From positions 108,885-172,884 of the forward strand of contig JAUGWO010000084.1 in the NCBI GenBank assembly GCA_049724395.1: a stretch of 64,000 bases of DNA, given 5' to 3'. Position 1 is the stretch's first letter, and every line of letters starts with the position of its first letter. A model generated the notes under the pieces. That model searched no databases. It had not been told where the DNA came from and saw only the letters and a list, made by a program, of their open reading frames with translations. The DNA comes from Spongospora subterranea f. sp. subterranea. Taxonomy: Eukaryota; Endomyxa: Phytomyxea; Phytomyxea; Plasmodiophorida. The translations under genes and the position numbers were made by a program. Of this stretch, positions 24,013 to 34,915 are shown piece after piece.

Positions 24013-24810
24013 TGAGATCTGGTTCTCTGTATATTAAGGCGCCGTCATATACAGTATAATGTCTATTTAAGGTGCGCAGTTCGGGTGGATCTGTCGCCAG
24101 AACCGTTCAGTCACGCTCTCCGAAACTGCTATTTTTATGATCGCATTGGCGCTGTCAGTTTCTCACCGTATCAATCGAATGGCGGTGCCCATACCAATCA
24201 AGACCGGGTGCGGTCGAGTTTGAAGAGTATTTCGCCACAGGAACCGCATGCCGGCACGCTCGTTTGGGCGATAACCGCGAGTCCAATCACGAGCGTGACG
24301 TTGCCTGCAACAACTTCACTATAACATACGCTATCTGAGTTGATAGGCACCGGATTTGTACCTCCAATGGGATGTTCGTTGACCGATTAACTTCTCATTC
24401 CGGTCCCAAAAAAAAGTACCGGAATTGCCTGGTTGTTGTCACTCCCCGAGCTTATTATCGAATCTGATCATTTCACCAGCAACCACACCAACAAGAACGG
24501 AGACACTCTGAATCCAGAGTCGTTGTTAGGCAACGCCACCTGAATAATCAGTTCGAATAGTGACAGTGTCGAGTCACGACGTGGACCGCATCCACTTTCA
24601 AGCGCGAGCTTTCAACATTTCACACCGACAAACGGGAGCACATCGGGCACTGGAAACTGCAACACAGCTCGGTTTCAGAGTGTATTGATGCACATCACGC
24701 GGACCTCTTCAATGCATTATTTTTACATTCATATTCGGAACGCGATAGGCACTTGACCTACATTTATACAGCCGCCAACAACGTACGCGACTGTTATCTG
24801 AAACCGTCCG
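24013..24810. other. Upstream of HECT copy B, no gene seen
   Basis: Likely contains the copy B promoter. A plus-strand frame at 24085-24324 shows no recognisable features. Nothing else supported. Confidence 0.5.
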
Positions 24811-25362
24811 ATCGACGACCTCTCGCGCCGCGTGTCGCGTGGCCATTATCTGCGAATGCGCAGACGAGAAAACTGTTAAACGGACCGCGTTCGTACACTT
24901 CAACAACAACTATATAACCACGTCCGAAACGCACACACATTATTATAATAGTGGAACATCGGCAGCGTTGTCGTTGTCGGCAGCGTTCGGTCGTATAATT
25001 ACGCTGAGCTTTCCATATTTGGATTCGAATCGACGAATAATCGTCGATTCGTGGACGTAGTCGGATGCTCCTCCACCGGTGTGTGGATATAGTTCGTTTC
25101 GCACGTGGTTATATAGTTGTTGAAAGAAAGGTACATCGAGACGCATTGATCACGGGGTGGTCGATCAAGATGTAAATGTCAACAAGCCAATGACATACTC
25201 ACTGAAACGGTGTTCCGACGATCGTCTGCGCGTTTGCAGATAAAGGGCCACGCGGCGCGAGAGGTCGTCGATCGTCGGAACACCGTTTCAGTGAGTTTCA
25301 TTGGCTTGTTTGACATTTACATCTTGATCGACCACCCCGTGATCAATGCGATTCGATGTACC
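24811..25362. repeat. Nested fold-back (inverted repeat) element
   Basis: Inner hairpin: 25130-25225 and 25268-25362 are near-perfect inverted arms of about 95 bp with a loop of roughly 42 bp. Outer symmetry: 24811-24866 (CGACGACCTCTCGCGCCGCG) and 24903-24931 are inverted copies of 25224-25272 and 25090-25122. Between them lies a short palindrome at 25026-25051, CGAATCGACGA-ATAA-TCGTCGATTCG. No transposase is present. The structure fits a fold-back or MITE-like element, perhaps two inserted in each other. Confidence 0.8.
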
Positions 25363-26028
25363 TCCCATCACAAGGCAATTTTCAATCCAGACACACTTTA
25401 GTGTTGGTCAGGCGACATAGATCGTTGGATGTGTATTGCGACAGACGATTCTCTATCAACACGTTCCTTGAAATATATAATATCCTTGTGCTGGACCCAG
25501 ATCAAATAATCACTACTTATTGTCGAGATCGACGTGAGAGACCCTGCCATTGGAAGCCAGTCGTAAAGGGTCAGCCAACCAGCGACACCCCCCCCCCCGG
25601 GCTAATGCCTCAACATGTTCGAATCTGTCTCCGCTTTTGGTAAAAATGTATCCCGGTAGTCGAAATATACTTGACGACAGCGTCAATTGTTGATGTAAAG
25701 CGAAGTCGTAGCAAGGAAGTGTTATCGTCTAGACCCACAAGGAGATCCTTCCTTTGCCGGGGATAGGAAGATTGAAGGGCGTTCTTGAACGAAACAAGAT
25801 GTTTCGAGATAAACGACCCTCCATTATTTGCTCTCACAAACAGATTGAACCAAACATGGGCAGGTCGAATGTCCCTCTTTTCTACGACAAGTCAACACGT
25901 TATGGAGCATGTTGTAGAACAACCGATCATAAACATAAACGACACCTAGAACCGTTTCGTCTCATCCTTGACTCTGATCTCATCCTTGTCCCGTTGGCGA
26001 ACGGCGCTACTGTTGCGCCATTCCTCCA
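25363..26028. other. Upstream of the secreted cysteine-repeat gene
   Basis: No gene is supported. A run of ten or more C bases lies near 25587-25598. The 3' part presumably holds the promoter of the gene starting at 26029. Confidence 0.45.
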
Positions 26029-28590
26029 ATGCGGGTCCTCAAGTTGTTGGGTTTGCTGCTGCTGGCGACCAGACCGACTCAATCTGTGGCAACCGAACCT
26101 GGTCATGGTTGGGGCGAACCGCTTGGCTCAGGTCAGGCCAACGTCGCCACCACAACAATCGCCTCCTCGACTATCTCGGTATGGATGGCGGAATGTCTCT
26201 CCAAAGACTAGCCACATTCTGAGATCATTGGTGCTGGCAGAAAACCATGTCGCCGTCGCAGGAGCGGGCAATGGTCCATGACAAGACCCAAGGTTTACCT
26301 GATCCAGTATTGGAATATTCGAAATTGGAGTCATATTTGCTGCCAGGCAATTCCTTGTTGGCGTTGGGTTTGTCCATTATTAATCGTGTTGATGAAAGTT
26401 CTTCGATGAATGTGGTCGTTCAGTTCATCTTCATATAGAGATTCGGCTTGTTAAGTGTTTGGGCGATGCGCTTTTTAGGAATGGCACTCGAGACCGGGTT
26501 CGAAAATTGACGCGTCCCATATCAATATCGATTCTCAACAATTGAGCCAAGAGGGCGAGAACCTCGATTGCCTTATCGATCTAAATCGAATTCCAATTGA
26601 TTCGGAATATTTGCCATCAAACTCTCTCGAGAATTTCGTGCCCGATAACAGAAACGCCCACCAGTTTGGTGAAAATGTTTCGATGAATGTGGTCGTTCAG
26701 TTCAATTTTATATAGAGATTCGGCTTGTTAAGTGTTTTTTTTAGGAATGGCACTCAAGACCGGGTTCGAATATTGACGCGTCCCATATCAATATCGATTC
26801 TCAACAATTGAGCCAAGAGGGCGATAATCTCGATTGCCTTATCGATTTAAATCGAATTCCAATTGATTCGGAAATTTTGCCATCAAACGACACTCTCGAG
26901 AATTCCGTGCCCGATAACCGAAACGCCCACCAGTTTTGTGGCAGTTCTTCCAGAAACTTAGCCGTTCAGTTCATGTCCAAATTGTGTTTGAGTTTGCTAA
27001 TTGGTTCGTCTTAGGATTGGAACCCGAGCACGAGTTCAAACCGTAATGTATCCCGTATTAGTACTGATGGTCACCAGTCAATTGAAAGCGTAGAGGGCAC
27101 AACTTTCGATTGCCGCATCGAGAATACGATTAATTCAAAACGACAGCCTGTTGACGTTCGTGAGAGTTTCGTGCTAGTAAACGATTGCCGATAATCGTGA
27201 TCACCAATATCTGATTATGGCGTACTAGGAAGGATTTCCGGAGCAGGCTCACGAAACGGTTCTGTTTCGTAATTCCAAGTACTTCTCGGGATTGAGAATG
27301 CTCTGTCGGCGCCTAAACTGGGACCTGGATGAGGTCAAAGACTATCAGAGCCTTTGTGTGTTTCTGGTCAGACCTCTGGTTCCTCGCTCTGTCTGGGGTT
27401 TGATGATCACAAACGGTGTCGTCTGCTTAGGGAAAGGGGACGAATCCAAAACAGGTCGAGTTTCTCGACAGTGTCGCCATGACGGAAAACATGATAAAAC
27501 TACTGTTGCTGGGAGAGTCGGGACGGGATAACGTTGAGATCGGACAAAACAACATCAAAGCTCCTGATCAAAGGCCAATTGTCAAGTCAACCAGCACCCT
27601 GCAAAAACTGATCCAAATATCGAATTTTGTTTTGAAACTGGTCTCTTGCAGAAGATCGGGCTACAGTATTAGTCCTAATGTGATTACTTGTCTCAAGCGC
27701 ACCTGTATCCCCGTCCTTCAATGTCTGGTGACATGTTGCCGCAAAGACATCGACCTGTTCCAGGCCCGTTGGGGAAAGCATTTCAAGCACCGTAATTTTG
27801 GAATGAAATGCTGCCCCGGTAGTGGATCAAATTATCACGCCTGCGGTTACCAGATGACGAACATCGCCAGAAACCCTGACAACAGGTTTCCATTCGCCTA
27901 CTCTTAGAAAAACTGATGAACATTTGTGCTTTCAGAGACAAAGACTCCGATTTATTGGATCTCAATGCTCTTGTTGTTGCTGTTGGAGCGTCAACAACCT
28001 CACAAGAAAAACTCAAACTGTGTTGAAAATTCATCGAGAAATTCGGGTCAAGTAACCCCATGGCTCGAAAGATTCGCCGAAAATATTACGCCCGGTCTCC
28101 GAAACCCATCTGGGGGTGCTTTGTTCATCACTGTGGCCAAGATACAGATAAGTGGATTCGAAAATGGGGCACTCAATTCAGACATGGGGAATTCTCCAAT
28201 CGGAAATGCCAGGGCTTAAAGTCCATTCAATGCGGATCGATCGATCCACCATTTGATGTTAAAGCAAGATTTGATCTTCGCAATAAATCAACCCGAGACC
28301 TCCTCCCAGTGCTTTTTGAAATTCGCGAAGCGCACGATCAGTTCATGATTGCGAAGACAACATCAATGAGATCGCCTAATCCGGGTTTGACCTCTCTGCT
28401 CAGAAAGTGCCGTCCTGTTTACAATTGTTTCGATCATCATTGCGCTGGAAGTGTTGAGGAATTTGTTCGGAGATGGGGAGATTCAGTATTATACTCCAGG
28501 TTCAGACGCGAATACTGTCCTGGACCAGGCACAAAGGGATATAATACCTGTCCATATGATTCTCGTCTTCGAAAGGTAGATAAGGATTGA
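26029..28590 (+). CDS. Predicted secreted modular cysteine-repeat protein (novel)
   Basis: Nine exons join in phase: 26029-26178, 26241-26411, 26479-26688, 26745-26963, 27015-27176, 27229-27417, 27455-27885, 27936-28019 and 28053-28590, about 717 residues. The start gives a clear signal peptide (MRVLKLLGLLLLATRPTQSV, cut near SVA). Exons 3, 4 and 5 are a triplicated module (EWHSRPGSNIDASHINIDSQ twice, a diverged DWNPSTSSNRN form third), all in phase 0. The C-terminal half holds three repeats of about 100 residues, each ending in a Cys-rich block: CIPVLQCLVTCC..RWGKHFKHRNFG..CCPG, IWGCFVHHC..KWGTQFRHGEFS..C, and CRPVYNCFDHHC..RWGDSVLYSRFR..CPG. I know no family with this pattern. Most uncertain are the exon 4 donor (GTTCAG) and the short introns of 37 and 33 nt. 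Possible secreted effector or surface protein; function unknown. Confidence 0.62.
26402..26960. repeat. 277-bp tandem duplication (exon plus intron)
   Basis: The segment beginning TTCGATGAATGTGGTCGTTC at 26402 repeats at 26679, covering one intron and one module exon of the secreted gene. A third, diverged unit follows from about 27000. It shows how the module was copied as DNA. Confidence 0.85.
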
Positions 28591-28618
28591 CCCTCCAATC
28601 ACTCAACAAACAATGTAG

Positions 28619-28885
28619 ATGAAGTCAAATAAACCTTATGGGCTTATAAGGGTGGTTTCACAAGGGTTATACGATTGTTCAGTGGTATTTCATACCAACA
28701 CTTTTCCGTATAATTCGTTGGATTTCTGGGCCAACATTGGCCGAGATACATGTGTGGATTCAATACCTTCCTCCGCTATGGACTGGGTAGGCAACTCACG
28801 CTCGATTGATTTGATTGTTGAGTCTAATGAATGGGTTGGAATCGGCTACCATCAGATATGGTGGCAGTGGAAGGGATGCCAGTAG
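28619..28885 (+). CDS. Hypothetical small protein
   Basis: Frame of 88 codons starting 28 nt after the secreted gene's stop (MKSNKPYGLIRVVSQGLYDC, ending GIGYHQIWWQWKGCQ). It is rich in Trp, Asn and Ser. No family recognised. It may be an independent gene, a continued exon or chance. Confidence 0.22.
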   Translation: MKSNKPYGLIRVVSQGLYDCSVVFHTNTFPYNSLDFWANIGRDTCVDSIPSSAMDWVGNSRSIDLIVESNEWVGIGYHQIWWQWKGCQ

Positions 28886-30119
28886 ATCCCACCCCGAATA
28901 GAGAACAGCCAACTCGTCGTCGGGTTGGAAATCGTGTGTACCTGGATCAGCGTAGAATGTTTGACACAAACCCGAATGCGTCAAACGAAGATGAGAGGCC
29001 AGATATAAGGGTTAATGGATACTTGCTTTGGCGGTGATATGGCGAGGTCCTGCCATTGCCATGGTTTACTTCCTAAACTCAGTACCAACCGTTTTTACTG
29101 GTAAACCAACCGGTCGGTATTGTGTAGCTTTCTAATGACGTTCGAGGCCAATGGTGAGCACTCTCAGCCACACTGAAGTGGCTGATTCTCAGTCGAACAG
29201 TTCTGTAAGCGGTACTGAAACTCTCACTCCCAGTCAACTTACGATGTTCGAGACCCAGCAAAACTGGTTTTTTCACCAAAAATCTACTGCAAAAAGGAAA
29301 AACAAGGCAAAACAGAAATTCGCCAGTATTGTTTTCCTGTTCGGGGTTGCCAATTTGTTCGCTGGCGAGAAAGGAATCGAAAAGAGCATCAAAAATCTCA
29401 TCAACTGTGCATTCACCCGAATGTAGTTTCACATTGATGGAATCACTGGCGCCTTGTGCGTTATCGAACGGGAACTCCGGTCGTGATATTGTGAAACCAA
29501 TACAGGCCTTTCCTGGGATGGACCGATCGCATGATATGTAGTATCAGGGGTCTCTCTAGGTCAATGTCGCCTCCCCAGCTTTCGAGCATTCTGGATAACA
29601 TCACCCTCGATAATAAGGGGTCTCCGGGTCATTAACGTACCTTTCCCTGGTAAAGAGGGGAATGTTCGCTCATCTTCAGATTTTCAAGGTTCTTGCCATC
29701 TTCGAGTGAAGTAGTACAACCATTTAATATTTGACGAGCGTCGCCACTTCTGAACCAAGCGATGCGTCCAAGTGATCATCGATCACGGGCAATGTCCAAG
29801 ATTCCCCTCACTATGTTCGGTCGAACTCGCAGGAGGCGATTTCTCGAATGATGCAGGCTGCATATTTGCTTGGCTCGGGCGGTGTTGGCATCGCATTCTC
29901 AAATCCGGTGGCCGTGGTCGACCAACTCACGCATTGCGTGTCATAGTCCGGGCGGACCAGCAGGTTGTGTCGTCATTAATCTAATAATAATGGGAGATGG
30001 GTCCGTCCCTTGGCTTCTTTGAAATTAACAGACACCGCTGCTTTGTAGAACTGTTACTTTCTCAGAAAAAAACAGAAAGGAAACAGCATTCAATTTATTT
30101 TTTGATTGCTTAAATTGTT
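28886..30119. other. Region without a supported gene
   Basis: Open frames on both strands (29151-29426 +, 29432-29079 -) overlap each other. The minus frame begins with an acidic helical segment (VDEIFDALFDSFLASEQIG) that could be coding, but no splice partners or homology are seen. No repeat was recognised. Confidence 0.4.
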
Positions 30120-31003
30120 CTGCCAACATGTTGTCGTCATTATTTATGACTATTGTTTGTGCATTCTTCAGGTTATCTCAAATCACAGAGCAGCGACACA
30201 GGAAGCCGGTCTTCATTCTGCAGTTTGTTCTTCCCATATTAGAAATAATACATCTCCTGAAATTCGGAGACGTTGCTACGGGATCTTGTTCTAGCTTCGA
30301 AATGCAAATCGCAAACGCGCGAGATTTATTCGCCTCAGTGAGCTTTGGTTTTAAAGAACTGGTATGGCGACGAATGTTTCCACTTTTTACATTTCTGTGC
30401 AAAGTAGAAAGTGGAATATCTGTCGCCCCTGCAATTCCTCTAAGGGACCCTCACTACTGCCGAAGCAATATCGACATGTTTCTGCTTTCGACCACGATAT
30501 TTCTTGCGATGGGAAACGTCTGCGGCAACACTTCCGGCAATCAAGAACTGATTTCCGCGGCGCCAAACTCGGCTAACCGTTCTCCAGTTTGTCCCGCGTT
30601 TTAGCAAAACTGCAGGGTGCCCACGGTTGTTGAACATTGTCAAAAGACTCTCATAGATAGCCCGGCGCTGGTCATTGTTCAACATGATCCCGGCGCTGGT
30701 CGTTGTTCAACATGAGTTCGGTTCTTATATTCGCTCAACCCTATATTGAAAATGATTTAACATGATATTTCATGACATGAACAGTGCCAGTACCGTTATG
30801 CAGCCAGCCCAAATTAGGTGTATTGCCTCATACAGAGATTCATGACGCCATCTTTGAACGAAGATAGAGCAATGAAAAATCTAGCGATGCACCTTCAAGG
30901 TCATCACATATGAACGAAATCATGTAATTTGAATTCGATATTTTTGAAATTTTGATCAAGTGAAAAAACCCGTATCGACCAGTTATTTGGGAACAGAGGA
31001 GTA
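30120..31003 (-). mobile_element. Mariner-like transposon relic 2 (5' half)
   Basis: On the minus strand a terminal repeat at 31003-30983 (ATACTCCTCTGTTCCCAAATA) starts the element. About 300 bp later comes the transposase N-terminus NNDQRRAIYESLLTMFNN, then VRVPLRGIAGATDIPLSTLH, HRNVKSGNIRRHTSSLKP and LTEANKSRAFAICISKLEQ. These are the helix-turn-helix and linker of the CTCCCTCCG mariner clade. The catalytic DDD domain is absent, so only the 5' half remains. Closely related to relic 4 at 35.3-36.2 kb. Confidence 0.75.
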
Positions 31004-31300
31004 TTTCTCTTCGAACAGTCGAGGCGCTGACATTTGTTGCTTGGTTTCGCCACAGGGTATTTCGATCCAAAAACGCGGATAAATCCTCTTTGCAACGTTT
31101 GTGCTGCATCATTGTTTGTTTATAACCCAAAACCGAACTATTTTTATTCAATGTAACCACAAAACGACCTTCCATTTTACATTTGCGAACAAAAATTGAT
31201 GCAGCACAAGAGGATTCATCTGCGTCTTTGGATGGCAGTACCCTGTGGCGAAACTGCAAGCAAAGTCAGCAAGTTGCACCTCGACTGTTCGAAGAGAAAT
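31000..31300. repeat. Inverted repeat with about 100-bp arms
   Basis: About 31005-31112 is an imperfect reverse complement of about 31198-31295, sharing CTTCGAACAGTCGAGG, TTTCGCCACAGGGTA and GTGCTGCATCA blocks. The spacer is about 85 bp. It abuts the mariner terminal repeat, so it may be a solo-end or MITE derivative. Confidence 0.7.
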
Positions 31301-31489
31301 TGCATCAACTATCAATGAGCTGTCTCTCCGGCGACAGGTCGTGGCAAGCTTTCATCAGAGGAACGGGAACATCATCCGACGACTCGTCCTGTGTATGAAC
31401 TGTTCCGACCAAGGACACGTGGCCTGGACTTGCCCAGCACTGAGTTCTACCCTCAGATTCGTCAAATAAAATAAAACGAATAGACTTCG

Positions 31490-32535
31490 CCTTCGTCCTC
31501 TCAACCCCACATGTCGTCCTGAATATTCTCGAGTATATCCGCCATTCAATTGGATCTCCAGAGATAGTCCCTCTTTTGACATTGTTAGGAACTTCAATGA
31601 GACGGGATTTCCCAGACCCATAATGGATCACAAGGGAGAATGATTCATCTTGTACAGCACTTTTGGCATTGCAATTGCGACCTGGAACACGGACGCCATT
31701 CAAACAGCTCATCATCATCATCTTCATCACTACTGAGCTCTGGGAGGATGCTGTCAAGGTTTGCATTCATGTCAATACAGTGTTGATGCCAAAAGGTGCA
31801 GAAAAATTAGGGGAACGGGCATCATCATGAACTTGAGTGAGCAGATGGACTACGAGATTGACAGTGTAGAGAATGACATGGATGTAAACCCTGACAAGAT
31901 CAGTAGTGATGATGACGATGACTTGTATGAACCCCATTTTGTTAACCTGAATGGCGTTCGTGTTCGCGGTCGCAATCGTGTACAAGATGAATCGTTCTCC
32001 ATAGTGATCCATGGTTATTATGGGGTCTGGCAAGTCTCGTCTCATTGAAGTTCTCAACAAAGTCAAAAGAGGGACGATCTCTGGAGATCCCATCGAGAAT
32101 GGTGGATTTACTCGAGTATGATGGCCCACTGTTAGGATCTGCTCCCGAGATATACAGGTATTAAAATGATCCAAAAGGCACTATAATGCTGAAGGCCATC
32201 ATTATCGGGTATATCCACCATTTTCGATTGTATCTCCAGGGATTCCCTCTATTGTTAAGAACTTCAATGAGACGCGATCTTCCAGACCTATAATCACTAT
32301 GGAGAATGATCCAGCCTGTACAGCACTTCGATTGCGACCTGGAACACGTACGCCATTCAGGTTCACAACATGGGGCTTAAACAAATCAACATCATCATCT
32401 TCATCACTACTGAGCTCTGAAAGGATGCTGTCGAGGATTGCATCCATGCCATTCTCTACACTGTCAATCTCGTATTCCATCTGCTGACACCAGTTCATGA
32501 TGATGTCCCTGCTCCATTTCGGCATCAACACCGTA
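31490..32535. repeat. Three copies of a 300-bp module in alternating orientation
   Basis: The same module occurs on the minus strand at about 31760-31490 (5' truncated), plus strand at 31769-32115 and minus strand at 32535-32205. Each copy encodes a version of YEIDSVEN, an acidic run (SSDEDDD), LNGVRVPGRNR, and ENGGYTR or its remnant. Copies one and two meet head to head, forming a near-palindrome. The third copy is the longest open frame and probably the source, as part of the gene below. Confidence 0.75.
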
Positions 32536-33133
32536 TTGCCAATGCAGGGGAATGCGCATCAATTAGTAGAAAGGTCAGGCAGTACTCCAATTTGTTCAAG
32601 TGAACCTCTTCGACCCTTGACGAATACTGCCTCGATTCGCGTCGGCGATCTCTCAATCGAATGCACAGCCCTTTTGGACACTAGTTCTTCAGCCATCAAG
32701 CGCAAAGCTTCAAAATGGCAGGAATCGAATAAAACGCCTAGGAGAGTATGGTTGCGGATTCCGGTACGGGATTTGCGTTGACAACAGAACAATTTGGCTG
32801 GAGACGTCATTTCGTGATGGAAGATTCCAAACCTTTTGGAAATGGCTGCGAAACCTCTGCCCTTTACGTTGGACGGCGTCCTGTTTATGCTTTACCGTAA
32901 AACTCTTAGGTTTGGTCTCGTATTCCTGTCCCACCATTGTGTTGTGATTTTGAATGTGCTGGTATTTGATTGTGATAGCGTCGTCGGTATGCAGAATGAT
33001 TGGCGATGATTGGTGTTTGATCATCAGGATTTGCGTGCGCAGTGCGCAAGTCCGCAACGAACCGGAATAGCGCTCGCCGGTTGGCGAATACGCAACACAT
33101 ATCGATATTCGATATCACTTCATCCGTGAGCAA
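32202..33133 (-). CDS. Hypothetical multi-exon protein with acidic YEIDSVEN module
   Basis: Three minus-strand open stretches look coding: 33133-32906 (LTDEVISNIDMCCVFANRRA, LFRFVADLRTAHANPDD), 32810-32559 (IRNHTLLGVLFDSCHFEALR, RIEAVFVKGRRGSLEQIGVL) and 32531-32202 (CQQMEYEIDSVENGMDAILD, ELSSDEDDDVDLFKPHVVNL). Junctions between them could not be fixed by phase. No family recognised. Parts are copied at 31.5-32.1 kb. It might be a mobile-element gene rather than a host gene. Confidence 0.3.
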
Positions 33134-33293
33134 GTCAAAGAAAAGACGATCGAACTCAATATTGTAGTAGAGATAAGATGACAGCTGGACATCTTAACAA
33201 AGCCAATGGGACCAAACTCATTTGAGAAATATCGAGACGAAGTGATCGTGACGTTCGAATCTGGTACGACCTTTCATAGGAGTACTGCTTAAA

Positions 33294-33402
33294 TACTCCC
33301 TCTGTCCGGAAATGATTGATGGATTTACGAATTTTATTTTTCCGGAAATGATTGATAGATTTACGGTTTTTTATTTTTCCGGAAATGATTGATAGATTCG
33401 TT
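33294..33402. repeat. Transposon terminus plus 37-bp tandem repeat
   Basis: Starts with TACTCCCTCTGTCCGGAA, a mariner/Stowaway-type end, then two and a half copies of a unit of about 37 bp (CCGGAAATGATTGATAGATT followed by T/A-rich sequence). The other end of this element is not certain; the matching inverted terminus at 36171-36190 is a candidate. Confidence 0.6.
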
Positions 33403-33417
33403 AGACACGAAGTCGAG

Positions 33418-33625
33418 AGGAATATTGCCTGATACCCTGGTTTGCCGTCAAGGTTCGATTAACGTGGCGGCCGCCTTAAACCGACAGCGTTTCTATGGTT
33501 GAAACCTGGTCCTATTGGAGCCTATTTTTTTTATTGCCCCAAATATTTCCTCAACACAGGTTGAGCTCTTCTCTCGCCAGTTGATTGAATCTTGACAACA
33601 AACCAGGGTATCAGGCAATATTCCT
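33418..33625. mobile_element. MITE with near-perfect terminal inverted repeats
   Basis: A 208-bp element bounded by AGGAATATTGCCTGATACCC at the left and its exact complement at the right. The match is perfect for 27 bp and extends, with two mismatches, through GTCAAG (about 35 bp). It has no coding capacity. Family not assigned. Confidence 0.85.
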
Positions 33626-33639
33626 AAAGGCTTGCAATT

Positions 33640-33795
33640 TTGCCATGCTCACGTGGGCCAATTTGGAGCTTTTTAATAAATTTAAATTCATTTTCTTTTA
33701 AAAGTTTTTTTACTTTGAAAAAAATCAAATTTTTTCACTTCAATTTTTTTTTTTTAAAGTTTATATTTTCGATGTTATTTTAACAAGCAATGCAA
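33640..33795. other. AT-rich low-complexity tract
   Basis: Runs of T and A dominate, for example a 13-T stretch. It lies beyond the 3' end of the mariner relic that follows. No gene. Confidence 0.7.
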
Positions 33796-34915
33796 GACTC
33801 CATTGCCTGTTGCAGAGACAGGAACATCTAGTTGAAAGAGTCGCTCGGCATGGCATGATATGCATTTTCTACTGCCTCGACGAGCTCGTCAATATTCTTC
33901 GGCGCCTCTTGATGCTGCAAAGACTGTATAGCTCGAAAAAGTTCCAGGTCCAGCACGTTGAAATCGGGGCTGTTAGGGCGTTAACAGTGCAGTGAGACAT
34001 TCCATCAGTCATCTGTCCCTGCTTTTACAACTGCTTCGTCATCACATTTTAGCATGTGGACGAGCATTGTCCTGTTGAATGACGATTCTCGTACTTTTGC
34101 TTTGATTAGGCCATTTCGATTTTATGGCAGGAATTTCTTTTCTGTCAGAATTTCTATATACACGTCTCGGGTGACTTCATCAGGTTTGGTAATCATCGTC
34201 ATCTTGTCCCGATTCTTGGATTTCCGCTGGGCTGGCTCTTGACGAACAAATGGCCATTTACCTAATTTCCCATTGAACATCGTCTTCGGTGAGGATTATA
34301 TCGAGGTCTGGCGACCGCCGCCAAGAACATGACTTTTACGATAAATCGTTTGCTTTTTAACGTCCTATATGGAACGTTTTCTTCCGGAAGCAGGTAGTAT
34401 TTGCTCTTGGCTTTGGTAAAACCACTTTTCATTCACATGAACAGTGTCACACATAGCGTGGAAGGTGTTGGAATATTCGTCAATCATTGATAATGCAAAT
34501 GCAGCCTTTCTCGACGGTTATCCTCTGTCAACGTCGGCTTGAGGGTACTGGTGACCCTTCTTGCATAACACCGAATAAGGTGCTTCTTGGGATATGACTC
34601 CTAAGCGTTCCTCTCTGCCTTGCAGGTGCCAAAGCTATTTTTTCTCATATATCCTCTCTATCGCGCTTCTCACGACCGGAACATCCCTTGATTCTTGATT
34701 CGACATTGGCAAGATGGCCCGATTCGAAGCATGTTTGCGCTTGTTCCATATCCAGGCAACCACCTGCGTAGATAGTCCAAGTTTGCTGCGGTGGCTCTAA
34801 TCGCGCCGTGTTGAAGTCTGCTCGCGAAACAATTCTGAAACAGCGCCTGTAGCACCGTGTCGCTTGACAAGCTGGGAGCTCTTTTTGTCGCGTTTTGTTG
34901 CATGTCAATCAACTT
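33795..34915 (-). mobile_element. Mariner-like transposon relic 3 (near full-length transposase)
   Basis: Reading the minus strand: N-terminal ATKRAPSLSSDTVLQALFQN, RLQHGAIRATAANLDY, then RVTSTLKPTLTEDNRRERLH, VHVNEKWFY (first catalytic Asp region, here Asn), a degenerate middle with RIVIQQDNARPHA (second catalytic Asp), and PNSPDFNVLDLELFRAIQSL with the third Asp, followed by KNIDELVEAVENAYHAMPSD. The order and motifs fit the oomycete-type DDD mariner transposase. Several frame changes show it is inactive. It represents a subfamily different from relics 2 and 4. Confidence 0.8.

Noticed and set aside
28060-28590. A separate small gene starting at ATG 28060
   Set aside because: The segment joins in phase to upstream exons that carry the first repeat and the signal peptide, so it is better read as the last exon.
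34054-34242. A 62-codon plus-strand frame
   Set aside because: Antisense to the catalytic part of mariner relic 3.
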